38,663 bases of DNA, from contig JAFRBA010000230.1 of the NCBI GenBank assembly GCA_017405115.1, positions 1-38,663 on the forward strand, read 5' to 3'. Positions 26,777 to 35,925 of the stretch are shown in pieces. Within the stretch, counting starts at the first letter, position 1. Each line of letters starts with the position of its first letter. The translations under genes and the position numbers were made by a program. The notes below the pieces were generated by a model. It was not told the origin of the DNA and ran no database searches. It saw only the letters and a list, made by a program, of their open reading frames with translations. This DNA is from Kiritimatiellia bacterium (GTDB taxonomy: Bacteria; Verrucomicrobiota; Kiritimatiellia; RFP12; UBA1067).

Positions 26777-29700
26777 TCATTCCTCGAACCTGAACGTGCC
26801 GAATGCGCTAGGGTCGCTGTTGTAGAACGAGTAGCGCGTCCAAAGGCGGGTCATCTCGAAGCGTTTGTCCTTTTTGTGCGTTTCGATGTTGCACGTCGAG
26901 TTCGAGTAGCGCTGGCGCGTCACGTTGCCGACCCAGAACTTGCCGGCCGGGCCGGCGTCCGGAATCTGCGCCTTCTTGAATCGCCCGAGGGCCGAGAACG
27001 GCACGAAGAGCTCGACCTCCCAGCGGTCGTCGTATGTCTTTACGGCCGCTTTCACGCCCTCGGGATTCCAGCGTCCGCTTTCCGTGTAGAAGAGCGTGTT
27101 GCCGTCGATATCCACGAGGATCTGCCCGTATACGCCCTCGCCAAGCCCCGTCGGGTCGATGTACAGCTCGACCGTCTCGTTGCCCAGACAGGCGACCTTG
27201 CCCCGGCGCGCGTGCGCCATGTCGGGGTCGAAGCACTTGAAGCCGAACGTGACGCCCGCTTCGGGCACCCAGAGGACCCGCAGCTCGGTCGGGTAGCGCG
27301 CCTCGCGGTAGTCCTTGTCAATGCCCGAATAGAGCTTGGCCGGTGTCGCCTTCTCCCAGTCGCGCTCCGCAAGCGCGCCGTCAAGGATCGGCACGGAACC
27401 GGTCTTCTGCATCCTCACCGGCTCGAACGCCGTGCCGGACGCATTCTCCTCGGACTCGAGGAAGAAGCGCTCGAAGCCGCCTTCCTTCTCGTAGTAGTCG
27501 ATGCGCTTCAGGACCGTCTCGTCGCCCTTGGCCAGGGCGCGCGCCTCCGCAAACAGACCCTGCATGGCCAGCACCTCGTGGCGCGGATACGATATCTCGT
27601 AGATGTTCCTGATGGACGTCTTGGCGACGTTCCAGCGACGGTTCCAGCCGCTCTCCAGCATCCGCACGAGCTCGCGCATCGGCTTCGAGGCCTCGCCGAA
27701 CATGCGGTCGGCGAACTCGTCGTACAGCGCGTGCACGTCCACGTCCGGGTTCCACAGCACCTTCATCCAGACGTATGCGGAGAGCACCTGCCGAGCGAGC
27801 GGCTTCCAGCCGCCGTTGATGAACGAGCCGGCGATGACGTCGCGGCAGTCGCGGTAGTGGGCGGAGATCGTCTCGCCGAACACGAACGGCGCGGCGGTGA
27901 ACTCGGCGGGCCAGCAGCTGTAGTGCCAGTTGATGACCTTGCGGCCCGTCGCGCGCGCCCAGCGGCGGATCAGCTCCTCCTCGTGCGCCTTCACCTCGGG
28001 CTGCTTCAGCATCGCGAGGCCCGGCATCGTGCAGAGCATGGCGACGACGTTGCGGTTAGTGAACTCGAGCCCGTCCGGGACGTCGCAGGTGTTGATGTAA
28101 GGCAGGATCACGATCGTCCAGTCGGGGTACTTCTCCTTCAGCCATTCCGAAAGCTGCATTGTGAAGTGCCCCCAGAGGAGCGGCGACGCGTCTCCCGAAC
28201 GGCCCATCTTGCGGTCGTAGAGCCCTTCGCAGTGTTTGCAGCAGCAACACACCTCGCCGTCCCACTGCGAGACGGTTATGCACTTGTCGCGCATGCCGAC
28301 TATGCCGCCCGCCGAGACGCCGCGTTCGATCTCGCCCACGATCCGCTCCTTGTACGTCTCGAGCGTCAGCGGGTTGCCGTAGCAGAGCATGGGAGGATTC
28401 CTCTTGCCCTGGCGCGTCAACTGGAATATCTCCGGGCGCGTCGCGCCATAGTTGAAGTTCGTCTCGCTCCACCACTTGTGCGGCGCATGCACGTAGAGCG
28501 GCTGGCCCAGCGAGTCGCCGGGCTTGAACGTGGCGCCCCACTCGGTCGCGTCGTACGGCCAGTTCTGGCGGCGCTTGAAGAACGGCGCGTCCGACCAGCT
28601 GCCCGTGCGCACCTCGATGCGGTCGCGGCGGACCACGCTCCGCCCGCCGTCCTTCGCAGGCCAGTACTGGCGCACGCCCAGCTCGCGCTCGGCGAAGTCG
28701 TAGGCCGCGTGGTACGCCGCGCCGGAGAACCTCACCGCGCCGTCGGACACCGTGGTCGTGAACGACTCGTCGTAGGGCTTCGCGTCGGAGACGACGAAGA
28801 CCGCCTTTTCGACGCCCTTGGCCGCGGCGGCGGGGACGAGCCGCGGCTCTATGCCGGTCATCTCCTTCACGCAGTCGCGGAGGTGCCTCGCGGCGAACGT
28901 GTCCTTCTGTGACGGCCCGTGGACGATCGGCAGCGCCTTCCCGTCGCCCGCCAGCGTCAGCTTGGCTGGCGCGGCATGGATGCGGACAAGGCGCTCGCCT
29001 ACGGGATGCCGCGTGCCGCAGTGGATGTTGTACGGATCCGTATAAACGTCCTTGCGCCCCTTCACGGCGTTGAACGCCATCATGACGCCCTCGGAGAAGC
29101 AGACGTCGTCGCCGAGGCCCGTCGCCAGGTAGACAGGGCACTTTATGCGCGAGGCGAAGAACACGTTGTCGAAGTAGTCGCTGACCGCCAGCAGCCCGGG
29201 ATCGACCGGACCGCACCCCTGTATTTCCGGCAGGTTGCGCGGCGACGCGAGTATCCACGGCCAGCCAGGGCGGTGCGGAGGGTCGGCGATCAGCCCCGCG
29301 TGGTCGCACATCGCCGGATCGCGCGGCACGCAGAGCGTGACGTCGCGGTCGAGCGCCGCGGCCTGGAGCGCCTGGCCGCCGCCCATCGAGACGCCGGTCA
29401 CGATCAGGTCCCGCCCGTTCCACTCGGGACGCGTCTTCGCCCACTGGAGCGAACGGACGGCGCGCAGTATCTGCCCGTGGAAGAAGCACGTCTCGCGGCT
29501 CTCCCAGCCGTCGTACGGATAGCCGAACCTGCCCTCGGCCCGCATGAAGCGCTGCCAGTCGTCGGCCGGACGCGACTGCGAGAACCCGTGCGGGTTCACG
29601 CCCATGTGCAGCGCGTTTGTGATGCCCGTCTTGGGGGCGAGGCTCGTGCCGTAGCCGCAGAACTCGACGACGAGCGGCAGGGACCTGGGCTCGGCGTTCT

Positions 29701-31282
29701 CCGGCACGACTAGCGTCGCGCAGGCCGGGCGCGGCCAGCAGGGAATGTCGACGTCGTACGCCACGAAGCCCTTCTTCTGCTCTTTCGCCCTTACGATGCG
29801 CGGCAGCGTCTTGCCCATCGGGACGAGGCGGTTCAGCTCCGCAATCTCATGGTCCCAGTAGGCGTCGAAGTCCGCCGGACGCGGACGCGACGGGCGGATT
29901 TCCTCGGGCGAGAAGAGCGCGCCCGCCCAGACTATAAGCGCCTTGGACTTCTTGCCGTTCCGGTCGATGCCCGCGAGCCGGTTGGTGCCGTCGTAGAGGT
30001 CGGCGCGGAACAGGACCTGGCCCGGGCGGTCGAGCTTCATGTCGAAGACGCTTCCCGACTCGGCCACCGTCACGGTGTTCGACGTCGAGTAGTTCCAGCT
30101 GCAGACCGCGGTCTTGCCGCCGACGGGCTTGCCGTCCTCGAATATCCGCAGGTTCAGCTTCGCAGTCTCGCCTACCTTGTAGAGGGACGGCTCGCGGTCC
30201 ATCTTCGCCTCGAAGCTGAAGGTCCCGGCGAGAAGCGCGCCGCTCAGCGACGCAGCCAGGGCGAGCACGGCGCATCTCAGGGCTCCTGCCGCGCCCGGGC
30301 CTTCGCTGCGGTTTTGCGCATCCGCGTTCGACAAGACGACTTTGCCGCGGTTCTCCCCCCGCTCCAGGATGGCATGCGCCTCCGCCGCCTCGGCTATCGG
30401 CATCACCTTGTGGATGAACGGCGCGAACTTCCTCGATTCGAACGCAGGGTAGACATCCTTCACGAGCCCCGCGAGAATCGCGGCCTTTTCCTCCGGAGTA
30501 CGGCTGCGGAGCGTCGAGCCGATGACTCGCAGGTTCTTGCGCCAGAGTAGGTTGACGTCGAGCGCCGTCTCGGGCCCCGCCATCGAGGCGAGCGAAATCC
30601 AGCGGCCTCGATATGGCATCGTCGCGATGCACTTGCCCATGAGCGGGCCGCCCACCGGATCAATCGCCACGTCCGGCGGATTCTCGGCGAGCGTCTTCAC
30701 GAGGTCGTCCCTGAACCGGTTGCAGACGACGTCGGCGCCCAGCCCCTTGCAGAACTCGCCGTTCTCGTCGGAAGCGACCTGCGCGACGACCTTGCAGCCG
30801 AAGACGTGCTTCGCAAGCTGGATCGCCGCAACCCCGAGGCCCCCCTCGCCGCCGTTTATGAAGAACGTCTCGCCCTTCTTGATCTCGCCTACGATCTTGA
30901 GGTTGAGGTACGCCGTCGCGTAGACCTCGGGAATGCATGCGGCCTCCCAGTAGTCGAAGCCCCTGGGCATCGGCATGACCATGCCCTCGGGCACCACGAC
31001 CTGCTCGGCGTAGCCGCCGCCGCCAAGAAGCGCGCACACCTTGTCGCCGACCTTGAAGCGCCCGTTGGCCGGGCATTCTAGGACGTCGCCCGCGCACTCC
31101 AGGCCCGGCCACTGCGGCCAGCCTTCCGGCGGCGCGTAGGTGCCGGCCCGCTGCATCAGGTCCGCGCGGTTCACGGCGCAGGCCTTCACCGCGATCTTCA
31201 CGTCGAACCCGCCATGGCAGACAGGGTCCGGCACGTCCTGCCACGCGAAGTTCCCGTTCTCGCCTATGCACATTGCCTTCAT
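26777..31282 (-). CDS. Fusion frame: quinone oxidoreductase + secreted CE7-like esterase + DUF4838 + CBM9-like
   Basis: One uninterrupted frame of 1501 residues. Residues 1-320 form a complete zinc-independent MDR quinone oxidoreductase (CALLGGGGYAEQVVVPEG, FFINGGEGGLGVAAIQLAKHV) ending ..HAILERGENRGKVVLS. Residues 335-352 are a signal peptide core (LRCAVLALAASLSGALLA). Residues about 355-770 resemble CE7 acetyl xylan esterases: nucleophile S632 in GVSMGGG, acid D725/D726 in GLGDD, and a His in HCGTRH (754-759). Residues about 773-1230 are DUF4838-like, with CCCCKHCEG. Residues about 1300-1501 form a CBM9-type domain. A cytosolic enzyme before an export signal makes no sense as one protein. 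Probably two genes are read separately, the second from a non-ATG start near 30280-30268 (CTG or GTG). The start at 31282 overlaps the MFS stop (ATGA). Confidence 0.8.
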   Translation of the reverse strand: MKAMCIGENGNFAWQDVPDPVCHGGFDVKIAVKACAVNRADLMQRAGTYAPPEGWPQWPGLECAGDVLECPANGRFKVGDKVCALLGGGGYAEQVVVPEGMVMPMPRGFDYWEAACIPEVYATAYLNLKIVGEIKKGETFFINGGEGGLGVAAIQLAKHVFGCKVVAQVASDENGEFCKGLGADVVCNRFRDDLVKTLAENPPDVAIDPVGGPLMGKCIATMPYRGRWISLASMAGPETALDVNLLWRKNLRVIGSTLRSRTPEEKAAILAGLVKDVYPAFESRKFAPFIHKVMPIAEAAEAHAILERGENRGKVVLSNADAQNRSEGPGAAGALRCAVLALAASLSGALLAGTFSFEAKMDREPSLYKVGETAKLNLRIFEDGKPVGGKTAVCSWNYSTSNTVTVAESGSVFDMKLDRPGQVLFRADLYDGTNRLAGIDRNGKKSKALIVWAGALFSPEEIRPSRPRPADFDAYWDHEIAELNRLVPMGKTLPRIVRAKEQKKGFVAYDVDIPCWPRPACATLVVPENAEPRSLPLVVEFCGYGTSLAPKTGITNALHMGVNPHGFSQSRPADDWQRFMRAEGRFGYPYDGWESRETCFFHGQILRAVRSLQWAKTRPEWNGRDLIVTGVSMGGGQALQAAALDRDVTLCVPRDPAMCDHAGLIADPPHRPGWPWILASPRNLPEIQGCGPVDPGLLAVSDYFDNVFFASRIKCPVYLATGLGDDVCFSEGVMMAFNAVKGRKDVYTDPYNIHCGTRHPVGERLVRIHAAPAKLTLAGDGKALPIVHGPSQKDTFAARHLRDCVKEMTGIEPRLVPAAAAKGVEKAVFVVSDAKPYDESFTTTVSDGAVRFSGAAYHAAYDFAERELGVRQYWPAKDGGRSVVRRDRIEVRTGSWSDAPFFKRRQNWPYDATEWGATFKPGDSLGQPLYVHAPHKWWSETNFNYGATRPEIFQLTRQGKRNPPMLCYGNPLTLETYKERIVGEIERGVSAGGIVGMRDKCITVSQWDGEVCCCCKHCEGLYDRKMGRSGDASPLLWGHFTMQLSEWLKEKYPDWTIVILPYINTCDVPDGLEFTNRNVVAMLCTMPGLAMLKQPEVKAHEEELIRRWARATGRKVINWHYSCWPAEFTAAPFVFGETISAHYRDCRDVIAGSFINGGWKPLARQVLSAYVWMKVLWNPDVDVHALYDEFADRMFGEASKPMRELVRMLESGWNRRWNVAKTSIRNIYEISYPRHEVLAMQGLFAEARALAKGDETVLKRIDYYEKEGGFERFFLESEENASGTAFEPVRMQKTGSVPILDGALAERDWEKATPAKLYSGIDKDYREARYPTELRVLWVPEAGVTFGFKCFDPDMAHARRGKVACLGNETVELYIDPTGLGEGVYGQILVDIDGNTLFYTESGRWNPEGVKAAVKTYDDRWEVELFVPFSALGRFKKAQIPDAGPAGKFWVGNVTRQRYSNSTCNIETHKKDKRFEMTRLWTRYSFYNSDPSAFGTFRFEE

Positions 31283-32529
31283 CTAGTCTCCTCCTTGGTG
31301 TTGCCGATCCAGTCTCGCTTGAAAAACCACAGCTGCGCCGGCACAACCAAAAGCGCGCCGGCAAGATAGAAGAAGCCGATGGAGGCAAGCCCGGTCCTGA
31401 GCGACAGGTGCTCGCTCATCCAGCCGATGACCAGCGGCGAAAGCGAGCCTAGCAGGAACGCCATGCAGCCCGTAAGGCCCGTCGTGACGCTGCGGTAGCG
31501 CGGCGCCACGCAGTCGAACATCGCCGGATAGTGCGCGGCCTCGTAGACGCCCTGGCACAGCCCGAGAGCGAAGAGCGCCGCGCAGCACTCGGCAAAGCCC
31601 GTCGCGCGCGCCACCCAGACCATCGGCGCGGCCAACAGCAGGAGGCCGACCATCGAGACGTCAAGGCGGATGCGCGGACGCCCGCCTCCGAAACGGTCGA
31701 CAAGCCGCGCCGTGGCGAGGATGCCGAGGACCGAGCCGACGTAAAGCCAGAAGACCGAATGGAACGCCGCCTTCGCTAGCCCGACTCCCTCAAACGACCG
31801 GATCATGTACGTCGTCAGCCACAGGCGCAGCCCCGAACTCGCGTATATGAACATGCCGAAGGCCAAGGCGATGAGAATTGCCGTCGGCTTCGTCAGGAGC
31901 GCCAGGAAGCCGTCCTTGACCGAAACCTTCTCCCCTGTCGCGACTTGAGGCGTATCGCGCATGAACACCTGCATGATGACGGCCCACAGGATGCCCAGCC
32001 CGCCGAACGCCCAAAACGCATACCGCCAGGCGCCGCTGCCGAGCGAGGCGATCTTGCCTGCGGCGACGCTGGAGATGACGACGCCCAGGTAGACGGCGCT
32101 TTGGAAGATGCTCATGGCGGTCGAGCGCGTCGTGTTGTCGTGGTGCTGCGAGATGAGCGAATAGCTCGGCGGGGCGATGCAGCACTGTCCGACGGCGTTC
32201 AGAATGCCGTAGAACACAAGCATGAGCCCGAGCCCGCGGGCGAAGCCGCTGACGAAGACGCCGAGCGAAAAGAGCAGCGTGCCGGCGACGAGCGTGCGCT
32301 TTCGGCCCAGGAAGTCGGCCGCCAGCCCCGACCCGACCAGCGCAATGCCGAACACGGCGCCGAACACGGTTCCGACCCAGCCGAGCTGCGTATCGGTCAC
32401 GCCAAAGGCCAGGAAATCCAGCTTGATCTGCGGCAACGTCGCGCTGTAGACCTGGCGCGTGCCCTGTTCGAGGAAATACGTCACGAACAGGAACGCGATC
32501 AGCCACCACTTGTAGTTGTCTTTCTTCAA
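31279..32529 (-). CDS. MFS transporter, probable sugar/glycan importer
   Basis: 416 residues with about 12 predicted membrane helices. The MFS loop 2-3 motif is GLAADFLGRKRT, and RQVYSATLPQI follows helix 1. The start is TTG at 32529, overlapping the stop of the MDR gene as TTGA, so translation is coupled. Substrate is unknown. Between dehydrogenases and a glycan-enzyme frame, it most likely imports a mono- or disaccharide or uronate released outside the cell. Confidence 0.88.
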   Translation of the reverse strand: MKKDNYKWWLIAFLFVTYFLEQGTRQVYSATLPQIKLDFLAFGVTDTQLGWVGTVFGAVFGIALVGSGLAADFLGRKRTLVAGTLLFSLGVFVSGFARGLGLMLVFYGILNAVGQCCIAPPSYSLISQHHDNTTRSTAMSIFQSAVYLGVVISSVAAGKIASLGSGAWRYAFWAFGGLGILWAVIMQVFMRDTPQVATGEKVSVKDGFLALLTKPTAILIALAFGMFIYASSGLRLWLTTYMIRSFEGVGLAKAAFHSVFWLYVGSVLGILATARLVDRFGGGRPRIRLDVSMVGLLLLAAPMVWVARATGFAECCAALFALGLCQGVYEAAHYPAMFDCVAPRYRSVTTGLTGCMAFLLGSLSPLVIGWMSEHLSLRTGLASIGFFYLAGALLVVPAQLWFFKRDWIGNTKEETR

Positions 32530-33617
32530 GTCCGGGAAGTTCCGTGGTTTTGGGAAGTTTGAGAAGTCCAGTCGAACTGCACGACGGGGAACGCGCCGCC
32601 CTTGGCAAGCCGCGCGTAGACCTCAGCGCATTCCCGCGGCTTGTGCGTCTCGGCGACAAATCCCTTCAGCGAGATGCGTCCGAGCGACAGCAGCCTCAGG
32701 AACGCGCAGGCGTCGTCGCGCGTCGTCCACCATCCGGCCGCCGACTCATGCGAGGGACGCGCCGACGTATGGGCACCGACCATCGTCACGCCGCGCGCGT
32801 GGACCTTGCGGTAGTAGTTGACCGTGAAGTTGCTGTCGCGCGTGCAGCCCAGGAGCGCCAGCCGCGCGAACGGCGCGGCCGCGTCCAGCGCCGTGTCAAG
32901 CGCGCCTCCGCTGCCCGTCACCTCGACGACGACCTTGGCTCCGTCGTCGTCAACGTTGCCCTCGAGGGCTTTCCGCCCTCCGCGGCAGACCTCCTTGACG
33001 CGCCCTGCGAAATCGGGCGCGAGCGGATCGAACGCGTAGTCCGCGCCAAGCCGCAGCGCCGTCTCGCGCTTGCCTGCGTCGGGATCGGCCGCGACGATCG
33101 GCGCCGCCCCGCCCGCCCTCAGCAGCATGACGGCGATCTGGCCGAGGACTCCCTGCCCCATGACGAGCGACGGCTCGCCGATCTCCAGCCGGCACTTGCG
33201 GATCGCCGCCATCGGGAACGTCGAGATGTGCGCGAAGGCCGCATCGGCGAACGACACGTTCCCGGGGATGGGATAGGCCCTCTCGGCCGGAACGCAAACG
33301 AACTGCGCATGAAACGTCCAGCTCATCGCCACACGATCACCTTCCTTCAGGCCCGCGACGCCTTCGCCCACGGCGTCGACAATGCCGCTGGAGCTGTAGC
33401 CGCCCCGACGCGGAAACGTGACCGTCGCCTTGTCCGGATCGGTGAAGACGCCGACCGCATTGTCCGGCACGCCGGTCAGGTTGGCCCGTTCCGTTCCGCT
33501 CGAAATGCAGCTCCGGACAAGGCGAACGCGCACTTCTCCGGCCTTCGGCTCCGGCATCGGGCGGTCGACGAGTTCCGCCGTGTCCTTACGCGTGAAAATG
33601 ATGTTTCCGTTCGTCAT
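32526..33617 (-). CDS. Zinc-type MDR alcohol/polyol dehydrogenase
   Basis: 363 residues from the ATG at 33617, which overlaps the MocA stop as ATGA; a TTG nine bases upstream is a less likely start. GroES-like N-terminal domain (AGEVRVRLVRSCISSGTE, GEGVAGLKEGDRVA), nucleotide-binding region (SLVMGQGVLGQIAVMLLRAGGAAPIVAAD) and VVVEVTGSGGALDTAL. The catalytic-zinc ligands are not obvious, since Cys-Ile-Ser-Ser replaces the usual C-G-x-D. This subclass, paired with MocA proteins, often occurs in sugar loci as putative inositol/polyol or 'bi-domain' oxidoreductases. Confidence 0.85.
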   Translation of the reverse strand: MTNGNIIFTRKDTAELVDRPMPEPKAGEVRVRLVRSCISSGTERANLTGVPDNAVGVFTDPDKATVTFPRRGGYSSSGIVDAVGEGVAGLKEGDRVAMSWTFHAQFVCVPAERAYPIPGNVSFADAAFAHISTFPMAAIRKCRLEIGEPSLVMGQGVLGQIAVMLLRAGGAAPIVAADPDAGKRETALRLGADYAFDPLAPDFAGRVKEVCRGGRKALEGNVDDDGAKVVVEVTGSGGALDTALDAAAPFARLALLGCTRDSNFTVNYYRKVHARGVTMVGAHTSARPSHESAAGWWTTRDDACAFLRLLSLGRISLKGFVAETHKPRECAEVYARLAKGGAFPVVQFDWTSQTSQNHGTSRT

Positions 33618-34618
33618 AGCCCGCAAGCCTTCAATGTCAGCTCATGCACCCTGAGGTCACGCTCGTAGTCCTGGTCGTTCGGCTTTTCGCCTGAAAGGAT
33701 TTCAGCAAGATCCATCAGCTGCGGCGCGAAACGATCATCCTGAACCCCGAAATCCACCGTATGCACACCAGGGGAGAATCCTCCGGCAGGGTTTTTCAGG
33801 ACGATTTCGAGCGTCAGCGGCCTGCCGTCGAAACGCTCGATTGGGCGGATCTCCAGGGAGCCGTTCGTTCCGTCCACGCGCAGCCGGCGCCCGTCGATGC
33901 CGCACGGCATGTGCGAAGACGTGCGAATGAGGACATCCGTCCCCTCGAAGCGCAGCATCGCGGCGCCGCGCGTCTTGGCACCGGCAAAATCGCCTGGCGC
34001 ATCCCCGAGAAACGGCGTCGCCCCAAGGAACCTTCCCCTTGCCATCGGGAATGCCAGGTCTACGAGGTGGCAGCCGAGATTGTAGAGCAGCCCGCCCCTG
34101 AAGCCTGAAATGTATTCAGCGTACCCTTCCTTGGCATAGTCGTGGTTCATGTCCGCCTCTACGAAGACGATGTCGCCGAGCCAACCCGACTCCACGGCGT
34201 TCCATGCGAACCGGACCGCCGGGTTGCCGCGGTACATGTAGCCGATCTGCATCGGCACGTTCCTCTCGCGGTACCGCCCGAGAATGGTGCGGAACGGCTC
34301 CATCGATTCGCCGCAGGGCTTGTCGCAGTGCATCGCCACGCCGCGTTCGGCGAACAGCGCGGCGACGTCCATCAGCTCGCGGTTCGTGACTTCGACGAAG
34401 ACGACATCCACGTCCCCGAGCCCCAGGGCCTCCTCGCGCGTCACGGCGGGGAAGTCCGAAGGGTCCGCCTGGGGGTCCGCATAATAGCCACCGACTGCAG
34501 GCCGGTCGTCGTAGACGCCGACGACGTCGTACCGGTCGCGCAGCTTGCGCAGGGCGCAGAGCTTGCCGTTGGCATGCTCATGCGACAGACCGTACACCAA
34601 TGTGCGCAGCCGGCTCAC
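33614..34618 (-). CDS. Cytoplasmic Gfo/Idh/MocA-family oxidoreductase
   Basis: 334 residues from a GTG at 34618 that overlaps the stop of the AraC-type regulator (GTGA). The frame stays open 105 codons further upstream, but that part lies inside the regulator gene in another frame. N-terminal Rossmann fold (MSRLRTLVYGLSHEHANG, VVGVYDDR), family motif HCDKPCGE (Lys retained), then the MocA C-terminal domain (GFRGGLLYNLGCHLVDLAF). It is likely an NAD(P)-dependent sugar or inositol-type dehydrogenase working with the MDR enzyme that follows. There is no signal peptide, unlike the Tat-exported relative at 17485. Confidence 0.88.
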   Translation of the reverse strand: MSRLRTLVYGLSHEHANGKLCALRKLRDRYDVVGVYDDRPAVGGYYADPQADPSDFPAVTREEALGLGDVDVVFVEVTNRELMDVAALFAERGVAMHCDKPCGESMEPFRTILGRYRERNVPMQIGYMYRGNPAVRFAWNAVESGWLGDIVFVEADMNHDYAKEGYAEYISGFRGGLLYNLGCHLVDLAFPMARGRFLGATPFLGDAPGDFAGAKTRGAAMLRFEGTDVLIRTSSHMPCGIDGRRLRVDGTNGSLEIRPIERFDGRPLTLEIVLKNPAGGFSPGVHTVDFGVQDDRFAPQLMDLAEILSGEKPNDQDYERDLRVHELTLKACGL

Positions 34619-35913
34619 TTCCTCGTCTCCCCTTCCCTGTACTGCGTCGGCGAAACGCCGCACTCTTCGGCGAAGCACCGCCAAAAATACTCCGGCGTCG
34701 CATACCCCGACCGCTTGGCAACGTCGTTGACCGAAAGCGAACTGCTTTCCAGCAGCCTCTTCGCCGTTTCCAGCCTCACGGACGCTATTTCCGCCTGCAC
34801 CGAGTGGCCTAAAGTCTTCTTGAACTGCGCCCCGACTACATTTCGGGACAAGCCGAGAAACGCGACGACTTCGGAAGCCGTGAGGTTTTCGCCAATGTGC
34901 TGGCGGATGAAAAGCAGGGCTTCGCCCAGCCATGCCGGCTCAATCAGGAACAGCGCCGTGGATGCACGTGCGACAATGCCGCGAGGCGGCACGACAATGG
35001 GCACGTCGGCGGATGGCCTCCTAGGGGCGGGTTCTTCTATCATCGCGGCCAGGGTTGAAACGGCAGTATAGCCGACCTTCCGGGCGTCAGGGTCGATGCT
35101 GGTCAGGCGAGGCACGGAGAAGTCGCAGAGAATCGTGTCGTTGTCCACGCCGCAGATCGCGACATCCTGGGGCACACGCAAGCCCGCCTTCCGGCAAACC
35201 GCCAGCACCTGAAAGGCGCGGCGGTCGTTGCAGCAGAACAAGGCCGTTGGTTTCGGCAACTTGCGAAGCCATTGCTCGAGCTCGCGGGCGTCCGGCACTT
35301 CGATCGGCGAGCCGAACTGGATTTTCCTCCGGAACAGGCGGCACGCCCCTGCCGGCGCCTCGTAGACAGACAGCGACTTGCCCTTTTCGGACAGGTACCG
35401 CGCAAAAGTCTCGGCCCTTCGCGCCGAATAGCGCTGGCCGTCAAAGCCGCAATAGGCGAAGTTCACGTGAAACCGCGACAGAAAATGCTCTGCCGCGATC
35501 CTGCTCACGGCATCGATATCAGACAGCACCGATACAAAGCCCTCGAAGTCGTCCTTCCCCATGGCCTCGACGACAGGGCTCCCCAGTCGCTCAAGACGGA
35601 GACCCGACCTCTTGTCCGGCAACCTGCACACGAACCCGTCAAAGCCGCTGATCTTCGCCGTCTCGAAGGTTGCCGGGTCAAGCAGCTCGAACCGCCAGTC
35701 GCGATGCGACTCTGCAAAATCGACAACGCCCTCGATAAAGCCGCGGGCATACCCGTTGGACCGTTCCGCCACAATGGCGATCGACGGCTGGGAATGTTTC
35801 GACTTCCAGTGACTAGCCTTTACCTCCACAGTGGATATTGTACAACAATTGCCGCATCCCATGCATCTGTAAAAATTGCATCCTGACATGCACTTTTTGT
35901 TTGCACACGGCAA
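34615..35913 (-). CDS. XylR-like regulator: LacI-type sensor with AraC DNA-binding domain
   Basis: A sugar-sensing activator. Residues about 42-320 form a LacI/periplasmic-binding-like domain (PSIAIVAERSNGYARGFIEGV, CCNDRRAFQVLAVCRKAGLRVPQDVAICGVDND, ..RLTSIDPDARKVGY). Residues about 335-432 form the AraC helix-turn-helix pair (GENLTASEVVAFLGLSRNVVGAQFKKTLGHS, SVNDVAKRSGYATPEYFWRCFAEECGVSPTQYRE). The architecture is that of XylR, the xylose activator. The start is unclear: 35913 is a TTG, and the first ~28 residues are Cys-rich (CANKKCMSGCNFYRCMGCGNCC) and atypical. A GTG near 35829, followed by GGAGGTAAAGG, is an alternative. It heads the sugar operon and probably activates it. Confidence 0.85.
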   Translation of the reverse strand: MPCANKKCMSGCNFYRCMGCGNCCTISTVEVKASHWKSKHSQPSIAIVAERSNGYARGFIEGVVDFAESHRDWRFELLDPATFETAKISGFDGFVCRLPDKRSGLRLERLGSPVVEAMGKDDFEGFVSVLSDIDAVSRIAAEHFLSRFHVNFAYCGFDGQRYSARRAETFARYLSEKGKSLSVYEAPAGACRLFRRKIQFGSPIEVPDARELEQWLRKLPKPTALFCCNDRRAFQVLAVCRKAGLRVPQDVAICGVDNDTILCDFSVPRLTSIDPDARKVGYTAVSTLAAMIEEPAPRRPSADVPIVVPPRGIVARASTALFLIEPAWLGEALLFIRQHIGENLTASEVVAFLGLSRNVVGAQFKKTLGHSVQAEIASVRLETAKRLLESSSLSVNDVAKRSGYATPEYFWRCFAEECGVSPTQYREGETRK

Positions 35914-35925
35914 CAGGCAGGTTAG

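Noticed and set aside
25916..28912. 998-codon open frame on the plus strand
   Set aside because: It is antisense to the SGNH and fusion genes, Arg/Val/His-rich with no domain or ribosome site; high-GC codon bias leaves such mirror frames open.
33617..34933. 439-codon version of the cytoplasmic MocA protein
   Set aside because: The first 105 codons lie in the regulator gene in another frame and are not MocA-like; the GTG overlap start is better.
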